Shown: positions 1-8,855 of the stretch, in pieces
How positions within the stretch are numbered: the stretch's first letter is position 1
Layout: every line of letters starts with the position of its first letter
Origin: an uncultured Sphingobacteriales bacterium
GTDB taxonomy: Bacteria > Bacteroidota > Bacteroidia > Chitinophagales > Chitinophagaceae
Reading direction: 5' to 3'
Assembly: GCA_937871285.1 (NCBI GenBank)
Contig: CALMQS010000013.1
Coordinates: 1-64,000 of the forward strand
DNA length: 64,000 nt
The notes under the pieces: generated by a model
The model's input: the letters and a program-made list of their open reading frames with translations, nothing else
The model's database searches: none
Told to the model about the DNA's origin: nothing
Position numbers and translations under genes: made by a program

Positions 1-165
1 CACACCCCTATTCAATACTAAAAGCTATTTGAGAATAAAATACCTAATCCTATTGTCGGATTAACAATGGCTTCCGTCTTTAGCGACAGCGGGGGGACAG
101 CAGCGCTGCCACGGGCAAAAATACCGGACGGATCAAATTTTAAATTTCAAATTTTAAATCCCATC

Positions 166-173
166 TACCTTTG
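166..173 (+). promoter_or_regulatory. Candidate -7 element of the rRNA methyltransferase gene
   Basis: TACCTTTG fits the Bacteroidota -7 consensus TAnnTTTG and ends 5 bases before the ATG at 179, which would give an almost leaderless transcript. No clear -33 TTG is visible; the upstream DNA is an AT-rich run made of repeated AAATTT/TTTCAA words. Confidence 0.4.
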
Positions 174-178
174 CCCTC

Positions 179-1351
179 ATGATAAAAGTACAATTAAAGC
201 AAACAGCCGGCAACAGGATCCAAAACGGGCACCCCTGGGTATTTGGCAATGAAGTAAAAACAATAGAAGAAACCTGTACCGGGGGAGAAATAGCGGAAGT
301 ATTTACGCACGACAATAAATTCATAGGCAGGGGATATATTAATCCCAAATCACAGATCATTGTACGGTTACTGACCCGGAACAGGAATGAAACAATTAAT
401 GATGATTTTTTTTATACCCGGCTATTAAAAGCATGGCAATACCGGCAGCGGCTGGGATACACAGAAAATTGCCGGCTGGTTTTTGGCGAGGCCGACGGCT
501 TACCCCAGCTTATTATTGATAAGTTTAATGATTATTTTGTTCTGCAAACCCTTGCCTTAGGCATTGATGTGTGGAAGCCGGCCATTACAGGGGCATTACA
601 CAGGATATTCAATCCAAAAGGTATTTATGAACGCAATGATGTACCCGTGCGGGAACTGGAAGGACTGCCGCAGCAAAAAGGGTTTTTATCTGCATCATTT
701 GATACCAATATTATCATCCGGGAAAATGGATTACAATTTCATGTTGATATAGCGAACGGACAAAAAACTGGTTATTTTTTAGACCAGCAGGATAACCGGC
801 GCGCCATACAGCATATAGCAAAAGGAGCGGAAGTGCTGGGCGCTTTTTGTTATACCGGCACTTTCGAAATTCATGCGGCACATTATGGGGCCAAATCTGT
901 TTTAGGTTTGGATATTTCGGAGAACGCCTGCGCACAGGCCCGGGAAAACGCCCTGCTCAATGGCTATAGCGATGTTTGCCGCTTCAACTGTATAAACGCC
1001 TTTGATGCGTTGAAAACCTGGTCGAAAGAAGGAAAACAATATGATGTGGTAATGCTCGACCCGCCTTCCTTTACCAAAAGCCGGGCAAATATTGAAAGAG
1101 CCGTTGCAGGCTATAAAGAAATTAATTTACGGGGGATGAAGCTCCTGAAACCCGGGGGATTTCTTGTTACATCCAGTTGCACCAGTTTAGTGCAACCGGA
1201 ATTATTCCTTGATATTATTACAATGGCGGCCAAAGACGCCCGCAAAAAATTACGCAGGGTAACATTCCAGGCACAATCGGCCGATCATCCCATCGTTCCG
1301 GGTATGGAAAACACCAACTACCTGAAATTTTTGATCGTGGAGGTGAGTTGA
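179..1351 (+). CDS. Class I SAM-dependent rRNA methyltransferase, RlmI/RlmK type
   Basis: Predicted cytoplasmic 23S rRNA methyltransferase of the RlmI (m5C1962) family, 390 residues, close to the family's usual length. Residues about 1-75 look like the N-terminal PUA RNA-binding domain (HPWVFGNEV), followed by the linker domain and a Rossmann methyltransferase fold. Visible motifs are the SAM-binding FCYTG at 223-227, the acidic turn GLDIS after the next strand, the catalytic-region DPPSF at 294-298 and SSCTS at 332-336. The ATG at 179 sits just after a TAnnTTTG box, which supports the start. It stands alone, the next gene beginning 223 bases later. The family is clear; the exact modified nucleotide is inferred from similarity to RlmI only. 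Confidence 0.88.
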   Translation: MIKVQLKQTAGNRIQNGHPWVFGNEVKTIEETCTGGEIAEVFTHDNKFIGRGYINPKSQIIVRLLTRNRNETINDDFFYTRLLKAWQYRQRLGYTENCRLVFGEADGLPQLIIDKFNDYFVLQTLALGIDVWKPAITGALHRIFNPKGIYERNDVPVRELEGLPQQKGFLSASFDTNIIIRENGLQFHVDIANGQKTGYFLDQQDNRRAIQHIAKGAEVLGAFCYTGTFEIHAAHYGAKSVLGLDISENACAQARENALLNGYSDVCRFNCINAFDALKTWSKEGKQYDVVMLDPPSFTKSRANIERAVAGYKEINLRGMKLLKPGGFLVTSSCTSLVQPELFLDIITMAAKDARKKLRRVTFQAQSADHPIVPGMENTNYLKFLIVEVS

Positions 1352-1574
1352 GCAATAGTGCTCTAGGAAGCACCGCAGCTATCGCTGAATTTTGCAGAAC
1401 AGAAAAATCTGCGGGTATGCTGCGTAATCAGCGAAGCTTATTTTGGAATACATGCTTTTGGCATTTGCCGATTGATTTGTTTATTTTTATGCAATTCCTT
1501 TTACCCCGGCATCTCTTATTGCGAATGGGTTCCCTGTTACCCGTTAATTTTGAATATCATCCAAATAGAACAAC

Positions 1575-4500
1575 ATGAAATTTTTGAAACACCTGCTACT
1601 CTGTATACTATCCTGCTTATTATTCATACAACTTAAAAGTCAAACCAAAATGAGCTATGATGATGCCTGGAAAAAAGTTGACCAGTTGATCAATGAAAAG
1701 GGATTGCCGCAGTCGGCGCTCACGGAAGTGCAAAAAATATATGAGCGGGCAAAGAAAGAAAAGAACAATGCGCAATTAATCAAAGCCCTCATCTACCAGG
1801 TCCATCTCAATATTCCCTCCACAGAAAACGGTGCGGAAGAAAGTATCCGGAAAGTGGAAACAGAGATACAAACAGCGCAACCGCCTGTACGTTATATTTT
1901 GCAGTCGGTAGCTGCCGGCATGTACTGGCAATACCTCCAAAATAACCGTTGGAAATTGTATAACAGGACCAATACGGTGGCTGTTAATAAACAAGACGTT
2001 GCTACCTGGACCTTAGACGACCTCCATGAAAAAATAAGCGCGCTCTACCTGGCTTCAATAGAAGATGAAAAATTATTGCAGCAAACCCGGCCCGAAGCAT
2101 ACGAACCTGTTATCATTAAAGGTAATACCCGGAACTTACGCCCTACCCTGTATGATCTCTTAGCGCACAGGGCACTGGATTATTTTGAAAATGACGAAAG
2201 GAATATAACAAAACCCGCTTACGCTTTTACCATCAATGAAAATGCAGCATTTGACCCGGTGGCTGATTTCATTCATCATACTTTTCAAACGAATGATTCT
2301 TCTTCCCTGCACTATAAGGCACTGCTCATTTTCCGGCAATTATTATCTTTTCATAGCAATGATGCGGCACCCGATGCGCTGATGGATGCCGATTTACGCA
2401 GGCTGCAATTCGTTTACCGCCATGCGGTAATACCCAATAAAGAGGAGGTTTACCGCCTGGCTTTAACTCACCTTACAACGCAATACGGCAACCAGCCCGT
2501 AACCGCGCAGGCCCGGGCGCTGCTGGCCCGGTATTATTTTCAGCAGGGCAGCATCTATGATGAAGCAAAAGGGAATGAAGACCTGAAGTATGCCTTTAAA
2601 ACGGCCAAAGAAATTTGCGAAAGCACAATGACTGATTTTCCCAAAACAGAAGGCGCTGCTAATTGCAGCAACCTGCTCAACAGCATACTCCGCAAATCGT
2701 TAACGCTCAAAACAGAAAAAGTAAATGTTCCGGGAGAGGCCTTCAGAACCTTAGTGAACTATAAAAATTTCTTCACCTGCCATTTCCGGGTTATACCAAT
2801 AAACAAAGTACTTAAAGCACAGTGGGAAAACCGCTACGAAACCGCTTACTGGAATAAGCTCACTGCCCTGCCCGCTGTACGCTCATGGCAACAGGAGCTG
2901 CCGGCAACAGACGACTTCCGCGATCATTCGGTTGAAATAAAAATTGACGCCCTGCCCGCCGGAGAGTATATTTTGCTGGGAAGCATAAACAATGATTTTA
3001 CCACTGCTGAAAACCTGCTGGCAGCACAGCTCTTTTATGTATCCGACATCAGTTATATTAACAATGGCAATACCTATTTCGCTTTGCACCGTAATACCGG
3101 CCAACCCCTGTCGGGCGCTTCGGTGCAGGTATGGACTTCCAAATATGATTATACAGACAGGAAAAACAAATTACAGAAAGCGGAACAGGTAATAGCAGGT
3201 AAAAATGGTTTATTTGAACTGAACGCTGACGGCAAAACCAACCGGAACGCCCGGTTGGAGATCAGGTGGCAAAAGGACTACCTGTTCATGGATGATTACC
3301 AATACCTGTATACCCGCTATAATGCAAATGATATAAGTGCAACAGCGGAAGAATTTGAGCGGGAAAACGCAAGGGTATATTTTTTTACCGACAGGAGCAT
3401 TTACCGGCCAGGACAAACCATATATTTTAAAGGTATAGGCATTACAAAAAATGCTACTGCCCGTAAGCCCACACTTATTACCGGCAAAACCGTAAAAGTA
3501 TATCTCCGGGATGTGAACAGCCAGGCATTGGATTCACTCGCCTTAAACCTGAATGAATATGGTTCCCTGCACGGACAATTTCGCTTACCTCAAAATACCC
3601 TCACCGGAAATTTTGCCATATGGGTAGAGGAATATAACCAGAGCAGCCAGTATTTTGCTGTAGAAGAATATAAACGCCCGAAGTTCCTGGTAGCCATCAA
3701 CAAGCCGAAAAATAGTTATAGGGTGAACGATACCGTTACCATTACGGGTTCAGCCAAAGCCTATGCCGGTAATAACATCAGCGGCGCCTACGTAAAATAC
3801 AGGGTATCACGTAGTGCCAGGTTTATTTATCCCTGGTTGTATTACCGCAGGGGAATGCCCAATACAACCCCAATGGAAATTACGAACGGCACCACAACCA
3901 CTGATGCTGCCGGAAATTTTACTATTCATTTTAATGCCATACCCGATCTTACCATCAGCCAGTTACTCGACCCCATCTTTGATTATACCATTGAAGCGGA
4001 TGTAACGGATATTAATGGTGAAACCCGCAGCAGCACGGAAATCATACAGGTAGGATATAAAGCCATTCAATTAGCTATTACTTTGCCCCAAAACGGGCCG
4101 CTTGCGGCAGACAGCTTTACAACGCTTACGATCAGCAGCAAAAACCTGAATGGTGAATTTGAACCGGTTAATGCGCAGGTGAATATATATCCATTACAGG
4201 ATCCGGGGCGCCTTATTCGCAGCAGGTACTGGGAAAAGCCCGACCAGTTCCTTTACAGCGAAGTTGAGTTCATTGCACTTTTTCCGCACGATGAATACAA
4301 AGATGAAGCCGATTACCACAACTGGAAAAAAGAGGCGGTTGTATATGCTGATTCCCTTACTACGGCAGCCAATCTCAAATTTCAAATCTCAAATTTCAAA
4401 TTCCCCCGGGGCGGCTGGTATGCCATAGAAGTAACAGCCAAAGACAGGTTTGGCGCCGAAGTAAAAGCGATGGAATATGTGCAGTTGTACGACAATAAAT

Positions 4501-7500
4501 CCAAAACGCTGCCATCACCGTCATATACCTGGAACACAGGCCTACCCCATGCTATACAGCCGGGCGAAACCGCTTCCTTTCTCAGCGGCACTTCGGCTAA
4601 TGATGTGTTTATGATTCAGCAAACAGACAGGGACATTCAAGGCACTCCCCGTCCGTTGAGCACTGCGGCACAAAACAATTCCGAAAGCGCTTACCAGTTT
4701 CTTATATTGAATAATGAAAAGAAGGATTTCCGTTTCGCGGCAACGGAGGATGACCGTGGCGGTTTTGGCATCCTGCAGTTCTTTGTAAAGAATAACCGTT
4801 TTTATGCCAACAACCATATTATTAATATTCCATGGAGCAATAAACAACTCGATATCAGCTTTACTACTTTCAGGGATAAGATGGAGCCCGGCAGCCATGA
4901 AAAATGGGAAGTGAAAGTAAGCGGCAAACAAGGTGAAAAAGTAGCAGCGGAAATGCTGGCCGCCATGTATGATGCATCGCTTGATCAGTTTAAGCCGCAC
5001 AGTTGGTCTGTGCCGGGCATATGGCCGGTATACTATTTTAGCAGCTACTGGAACGGAGGGCAGAACTTCACGGAAGTGCAATCGCAGGAAAGAAACGACC
5101 TGGGAAATGCATCAGGGAAAGCACACGAAGTATTCATCAAAAATTACGACCGGTTGATTGATGCGGAGATCTCCCGGATGAATGAAGTTGTTGTGGTTGG
5201 TTATGGCAGCCAAAAACGCAGCATGGGAGTAGCGGCAGAAGCAGCGCCTGCAGCACCACCTACCCAAATGGCAATGAATGAAGGCTTTATGGAGGCCTCA
5301 AAACTTACCGGCACAGCCCCTGCTCCCGGCACAGAAGAGGCTTCAGCTACAACTCCGGGAAACAATACGGTTATCCGTAAAAACTTCAACGAAACCGCTT
5401 TCTTTTTTCCGGACCTGAAAACCGACAGCGCAGGCAATGTATCATTTAGCTTTACCGCGCCGGAAGCATTGACCCAATGGAAACTAATGACATTGGCCCA
5501 CACCCCTTCCCTGGCTTTAGGGTATGCCCAACAGTTAGCCGTTACCCAAAAAGAGCTGATGGTGCAACCCAATGCGCCGCGCTTTGTACGGGAAAAGGAC
5601 AGCATGTTTTTCAGCGCTAAGCTTGTGAACATAGGCGACAGCCTGATTAATGGATTTGCCAGATTAGAGCTCATTAACGCCGCCACCAATCAACCGGTGG
5701 ATGATCTGTTTCATAATGCCGTGCCGGTAAAAAGCTTTTCCCTGTTACCGGGTCAAAGTGAAGCATTGCTGTTTCAGCTTACTATTCCCGAAAACTTTAA
5801 TACGCCATTATTATACCGGATCAGCGCAACTTCTTCGCCACGTGTTAGCGGAATCACACTTTCCGACGGTGAAGAAAATGTATTGCCGGTATTGAGCAAC
5901 CGCATGCTGATAACAGAAACCCTTCCGTTGAATATGCGCGGCCTGGGCGCCAAACAATTCAAATTTGAAAAGCTGCTGAAGCTGGATAATACACCCGCTT
6001 CAACCCAAAAGAATTATGCACTAACGGTTGAATATACCGCAAACCCTGCGTGGTATGCCGTGCAGGCACTGCCTTACCTGACCGAATACCCGTATGAATG
6101 TTCGGAGCAAACCTTCAACCGGTATTACGCCAATACATTAGCCACGCTTATTGCCAACAGCGCCCCACGCATAAAAGCGGTATACGATAAATGGCGTACC
6201 GATTCCGCAAACAGCAAAAGCCTTGTTTCGGGCCTTGAAAAAAATGAAGAGCTGAAAAGCATATTACTGCAGGAAACACCCTGGGTATTGCAGGCGCAAA
6301 GTGAAACAGAACAAAAACAAAAGATAGCGTTATTGTTCGACATGATGCGCATGGATAATGAAGCCGCAACGAACCTGAACAAGCTGAAGGATATGCAAAG
6401 CTCTAATGGCGGCTTCGTGTGGTTTAAAGGAGGAGAAGAAGACCGCTATATCACCCAGTATATTATAACCGGCGCGGGGCATTTGCAAAGATTAAATGCC
6501 TTGTCTGAAAAAAGTTATGCTGAATGGAATGAGATCATAGAAAAGGCATTGCGCTATGCCGATGCGAGGATAAAAGATGATTATGACAACCTGCTAAAAC
6601 AAAAAGCGGATCTTAAAAAGAATAACCTTACAGGCATAGCGATACAATACCTGTATATGCGCAGCTTCTTTGAAAATAAAAAAGCAGATGCCAAATCCCT
6701 GAAAGCATATGATTACTATAAGCAGCAGGCAAAGCAATTCTGGTTAAAACAAAGCCCTTACTTCCGGGGCATGATCGCGCTGAGCCTCTACCGTGATAAC
6801 GACAAAATCACACCCAAAGCCATCCTTGCTTCGCTCAAGGAAAATGCCATTACGCATGAAGAGCTGGGCATGTACTGGAAAGACAACCGGCGGGGATATT
6901 ACTGGTATGAAGCGCCTGTAGAAACACAGGCCCTGCTCATTGAAGCCTTTAATGAAATAACACAGGACGCAAAAGCCGTGAATGATATGAAGCTGTGGCT
7001 GCTGAAACAAAAGCAAACACAGCACTGGGGCAATACCAGGTCAACCGCTGAAGCCAGCTATGCATTATTGCTGCAGGGAACAAAGTGGTTAAACGATCAA
7101 CCCGGGGTAGCTATCCAAATGGGATCGCAGAAGTTTTCTTCTTCAGGAAATGACGAAGCGGGTACAGGATATTTTAAATACAGGATCAACGCAGATGCAA
7201 TAACGCCTGCAATGGGTAATATACAGGTAAGTGTATCTTCATCTTCTGCTCCCGCGCAGCAAGATGCGGGAAGCTGGGGCGCCGTGTACTGGCAATATTT
7301 TGAAGACTTAGATAAAATAACGGTACCGGCAGAAAATAAAATGCCCCTGCAGCTAAAAAAGCAATTGTTCAGAGAAACAAATAGCGACAGGGGTCCGGTG
7401 CTTCAACCCGTGGACAGCAGCACGATACTGAAGGTGGGCGATAAAATAAAGGTAAGGATTGAATTGCGGTCAGACAGGGATATGGAGTATGTGCATATGA

Positions 7501-7763
7501 AAGACCTGCGTGCTGCGGGAACGGAACCGGTAAACGTATTGAGCCAATACAAATGGCAGGACGGGCTGGGCTATTACGAAAGTACCAAAGACGCCTCCAC
7601 CAGCTTCTTTTTCAGTTGGCTGCGTAAAGGCACTTACGTGTTCGAATACCCGCTGTTTGTTACGCACCAGGGAAATTTTTCGGTGGGTGTGGCTACCATC
7701 CAGTGTATGTATGCCCCTGAATTTATATCGCATTCCGAAGGGATAAGAATTGCCGTGCAATAA
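1575..7763 (+). CDS. Alpha-2-macroglobulin family protein with thioester motif and embedded SusC-like motif
   Basis: Large secreted or envelope-anchored protease-trap-like protein, 2062 residues. It starts with a signal peptide (about residues 1-23). A helical N-terminal region is followed by the MG domains (FFTDRSIYRPGQ near 600 is the usual MG2 signature) and a C-terminal alpha/alpha toroid. The thioester-type motif CSEQ is at 1509-1512 within YPYECSEQTFNRYY, so the reactive thioester is probably intact. No lipobox is seen. Near residue 1204 it contains EVVVVGYGSQKR, a sequence normally found in the plug region of SusC/TonB receptors, followed by an Ala/Pro-rich linker. Residues 933-943 (NLKFQISNFKF) are encoded by a simple dispersed repeat. 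A TAATTTTG box lies at 1545-1552. Bacterial homologues are thought to trap attacking proteases; the role here is inferred from family. Confidence 0.9.
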   Translation: MKFLKHLLLCILSCLLFIQLKSQTKMSYDDAWKKVDQLINEKGLPQSALTEVQKIYERAKKEKNNAQLIKALIYQVHLNIPSTENGAEESIRKVETEIQTAQPPVRYILQSVAAGMYWQYLQNNRWKLYNRTNTVAVNKQDVATWTLDDLHEKISALYLASIEDEKLLQQTRPEAYEPVIIKGNTRNLRPTLYDLLAHRALDYFENDERNITKPAYAFTINENAAFDPVADFIHHTFQTNDSSSLHYKALLIFRQLLSFHSNDAAPDALMDADLRRLQFVYRHAVIPNKEEVYRLALTHLTTQYGNQPVTAQARALLARYYFQQGSIYDEAKGNEDLKYAFKTAKEICESTMTDFPKTEGAANCSNLLNSILRKSLTLKTEKVNVPGEAFRTLVNYKNFFTCHFRVIPINKVLKAQWENRYETAYWNKLTALPAVRSWQQELPATDDFRDHSVEIKIDALPAGEYILLGSINNDFTTAENLLAAQLFYVSDISYINNGNTYFALHRNTGQPLSGASVQVWTSKYDYTDRKNKLQKAEQVIAGKNGLFELNADGKTNRNARLEIRWQKDYLFMDDYQYLYTRYNANDISATAEEFERENARVYFFTDRSIYRPGQTIYFKGIGITKNATARKPTLITGKTVKVYLRDVNSQALDSLALNLNEYGSLHGQFRLPQNTLTGNFAIWVEEYNQSSQYFAVEEYKRPKFLVAINKPKNSYRVNDTVTITGSAKAYAGNNISGAYVKYRVSRSARFIYPWLYYRRGMPNTTPMEITNGTTTTDAAGNFTIHFNAIPDLTISQLLDPIFDYTIEADVTDINGETRSSTEIIQVGYKAIQLAITLPQNGPLAADSFTTLTISSKNLNGEFEPVNAQVNIYPLQDPGRLIRSRYWEKPDQFLYSEVEFIALFPHDEYKDEADYHNWKKEAVVYADSLTTAANLKFQISNFKFPRGGWYAIEVTAKDRFGAEVKAMEYVQLYDNKSKTLPSPSYTWNTGLPHAIQPGETASFLSGTSANDVFMIQQTDRDIQGTPRPLSTAAQNNSESAYQFLILNNEKKDFRFAATEDDRGGFGILQFFVKNNRFYANNHIINIPWSNKQLDISFTTFRDKMEPGSHEKWEVKVSGKQGEKVAAEMLAAMYDASLDQFKPHSWSVPGIWPVYYFSSYWNGGQNFTEVQSQERNDLGNASGKAHEVFIKNYDRLIDAEISRMNEVVVVGYGSQKRSMGVAAEAAPAAPPTQMAMNEGFMEASKLTGTAPAPGTEEASATTPGNNTVIRKNFNETAFFFPDLKTDSAGNVSFSFTAPEALTQWKLMTLAHTPSLALGYAQQLAVTQKELMVQPNAPRFVREKDSMFFSAKLVNIGDSLINGFARLELINAATNQPVDDLFHNAVPVKSFSLLPGQSEALLFQLTIPENFNTPLLYRISATSSPRVSGITLSDGEENVLPVLSNRMLITETLPLNMRGLGAKQFKFEKLLKLDNTPASTQKNYALTVEYTANPAWYAVQALPYLTEYPYECSEQTFNRYYANTLATLIANSAPRIKAVYDKWRTDSANSKSLVSGLEKNEELKSILLQETPWVLQAQSETEQKQKIALLFDMMRMDNEAATNLNKLKDMQSSNGGFVWFKGGEEDRYITQYIITGAGHLQRLNALSEKSYAEWNEIIEKALRYADARIKDDYDNLLKQKADLKKNNLTGIAIQYLYMRSFFENKKADAKSLKAYDYYKQQAKQFWLKQSPYFRGMIALSLYRDNDKITPKAILASLKENAITHEELGMYWKDNRRGYYWYEAPVETQALLIEAFNEITQDAKAVNDMKLWLLKQKQTQHWGNTRSTAEASYALLLQGTKWLNDQPGVAIQMGSQKFSSSGNDEAGTGYFKYRINADAITPAMGNIQVSVSSSSAPAQQDAGSWGAVYWQYFEDLDKITVPAENKMPLQLKKQLFRETNSDRGPVLQPVDSSTILKVGDKIKVRIELRSDRDMEYVHMKDLRAAGTEPVNVLSQYKWQDGLGYYESTKDASTSFFFSWLRKGTYVFEYPLFVTHQGNFSVGVATIQCMYAPEFISHSEGIRIAVQ
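4371..4403 (+). repeat. Degenerate AAATTTCAAATCTC repeat inside the macroglobulin gene
   Basis: The stretch repeats the words CTCAAATTT and TTCAAAT several times and resembles the intergenic run near positions 137-160. It is in frame and encodes NLKFQISNFKF (residues 933-943). It looks like a dispersed low-complexity repeat that has been kept inside the coding sequence. Confidence 0.6.
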
Positions 7764-8042
7764 AAAGCATATGCATGGCTTAACATAACCTGAGTTTTGG
7801 ATGTTATTAGACTGAGTAGGAAAGCATTATTTCACGCAGTGCACGCAAAGATTCGGCGTGCGCAAAGAAGAATACTTTGCGCACGCTGCTTCGCTGTGTA
7901 CGCCGCGAGAAATGATTGGTCAAGTATTTCCGAACATCCAAAATTCACGTTAACATATATCAACTGCTTAGCGGTAGCCGGGTTCAGGAATATATTTACG
8001 GGCAAAACATTAAGCATATACCCGCGTATAAGCAATAATACT
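7764..8042. other. Gene-free stretch downstream of the macroglobulin gene
   Basis: No convincing gene is seen. The stretch holds a CACGCA/GCAAAG-rich patch with a strong palindrome at 7856-7886. The open frame over 7797-8075 has no recognisable protein features and runs through the palindrome, so it is not called. Confidence 0.5.
7856..7886. repeat. Perfect 12 bp inverted repeat (hairpin)
   Basis: GCGTGCGCAAAG and CTTTGCGCACGC are exact reverse complements separated by 7 bases. It lies 93 bases after the macroglobulin stop codon. It has no T-run on either side, so it is not a classical intrinsic terminator, though it may act as an mRNA end-stabilising hairpin. The flanking CACGCA words look like degenerate copies of the same repeat. 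Confidence 0.6.
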
Positions 8043-8276
8043 TATCGGGCAAAACCTCCCAAAAAACGAAGGTAAAAACCAGCCTGCCGAATAAAATTCC
8101 TTTAAGGGTAAATCTGTAGCATCTTTACACTATCGAATCATTAGGATAGATGATCACGAAGTAAAAAGTAAAAGAAGTTGCTTAAATCGCCCGCTAAAAA
8201 AGGGTAAAAATATTTACGCACTAACCCGCAGCATTATTGAAACATAGCCGGTCATACACGACCGGCTTTTGTTTTT
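8043..8276 (+). ncRNA. Candidate small RNA unit 1 of a tandem pair
   Basis: About 234 bases with no convincing ORF, ending in an intrinsic terminator at 8246-8276. It is paralogous to the unit at 8440-8677, about 400 bases on. Shared blocks in the same order are: the TCGGGCAAAA-type start; CCGAATAAA-TTCC-TAAGGGTAAAT; a nearly identical 39-base block (8119-8157 here, 8520-8558 in unit 2) with GCATCTTTACA and GAATCATTAGGATAG; then an A-rich AAAAAGTAAAA run. Conservation of an internal block plus a terminator of different sequence but the same architecture suggests a transcribed RNA. I do not recognise an Rfam family. A tiny frame MITK-stop begins at 8150. Confidence 0.45.
8246..8276 (+). terminator. 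Intrinsic terminator closing unit 1
   Basis: Perfect 8 bp stem AGCCGGTC/GACCGGCT with a 6-base loop, followed by TTTTGTTTTT. It is more than 480 bases from the macroglobulin stop, so it more likely ends a separate short transcript. Confidence 0.8.
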
Positions 8277-8439
8277 GCGATACTGGCACATTTGCCCCAA
8301 CCAGGATGGTAACCAACCATATCTTTCCGGTTATCATTTGTTTATCAGGATAAGTGATAAACGAAAAAGTATCTATCCTGCCAGCAGGAAGCATATATAG
8401 CAGCATCAAAAATAGCCTCTATTTTAATCTAAGCACAAA

Positions 8440-8677
8440 CACTTAACGGGCAAAAGCTCCCGTAAAACGGAGAAACAAATCACCCCGGCGAATAAAGTTC
8501 CGCTAAGGGTAAATTCGCAGCATCTTTACATTATCGAATCATTAGGATAGATGATCACAAAGCAAAAAGTAAAAACGAGGTTGCTTTAATCTTTCGCCAA
8601 AAAGAATAGCATCTTACGCACAGACAATTATGTTTATTGGAATAATAGCCGGGCTGCAGTGCCCGGTTTTTTATTTT
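8440..8677 (+). ncRNA. Candidate small RNA unit 2 of a tandem pair
   Basis: Second copy of the unit described at 8043-8276, diverged but collinear, ending in its own terminator at 8649-8677. Two local stems are visible here: CTC(C)CGT-AAA-ACGGAG near the 5' end and GCGAAT...ATTCGC enclosing GTTCCGCTAAGGGTAA. The second is weaker in unit 1. The conserved ATGATCAC at 8551 opens a 12-codon frame (MITKQKVKTRLL); unit 1 has a stop after the fourth codon. Either a regulatory RNA or a leader with a short peptide would fit. No known family is recognised. Confidence 0.45.
8649..8677 (+). terminator. Intrinsic terminator closing unit 2
   Basis: Stem CCGGGC/GCCCGG with a TGCAGT loop followed by TTTTTTATTTT. 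It has the same position relative to the conserved block as the terminator of unit 1, although its stem sequence differs. Confidence 0.8.
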
Positions 8678-8770
8678 GGAGTAACATCATATCGTATTAA
8701 TTCACCCTGCGCATAACACCTAAAAGCAGGTTCATTCTTGCTTTGCTGTTGTGCAAGCAACAGGAAACCC

Positions 8771-8807
8771 AAATAAAAAAACCCGCCCTACCTTCGCAGA
8801 ACGGGTT
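8771..8807 (-). terminator. Intrinsic terminator of fusA
   Basis: Read on the minus strand, AACCCG pairs with CGGGTT around a 16-base apical region, and the stem runs into a T-rich tail (TTTTTTTATTT). It starts about 50 bases after the fusA stop codon. Confidence 0.75.
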
Positions 8808-8829
8808 ATTATTTAAGTGTATCTTTTTT

Positions 8830-8855
8830 ACTTATCACTTACCACTCACCACTCA
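8830..8855. repeat. Degenerate CACTTACCACTCACCACTCA repeat at the fusA stop
   Basis: Repeated near-copies of the word ACTYACCACT abut the fusA stop codon. Similar word-salad patches occur in several other intergenic spaces of this window. Confidence 0.5.

Noticed and set aside
1348..1578. 76-residue plus-strand frame between the methyltransferase and macroglobulin genes
   Set aside because: It overlaps the methyltransferase stop codon, starts from a non-ATG codon and has no recognisable sequence pattern.
4542..5081. 179-residue minus-strand frame inside the macroglobulin gene
   Set aside because: Antisense shadow of a clearly coding sequence; the Cys/Arg-rich composition is not protein-like.
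7797..8075. 92-residue plus-strand frame
   Set aside because: It runs through the GCGTGCGCAAAG palindrome and into a non-coding unit; the residues it gives have no pattern and no homologue is recognised.
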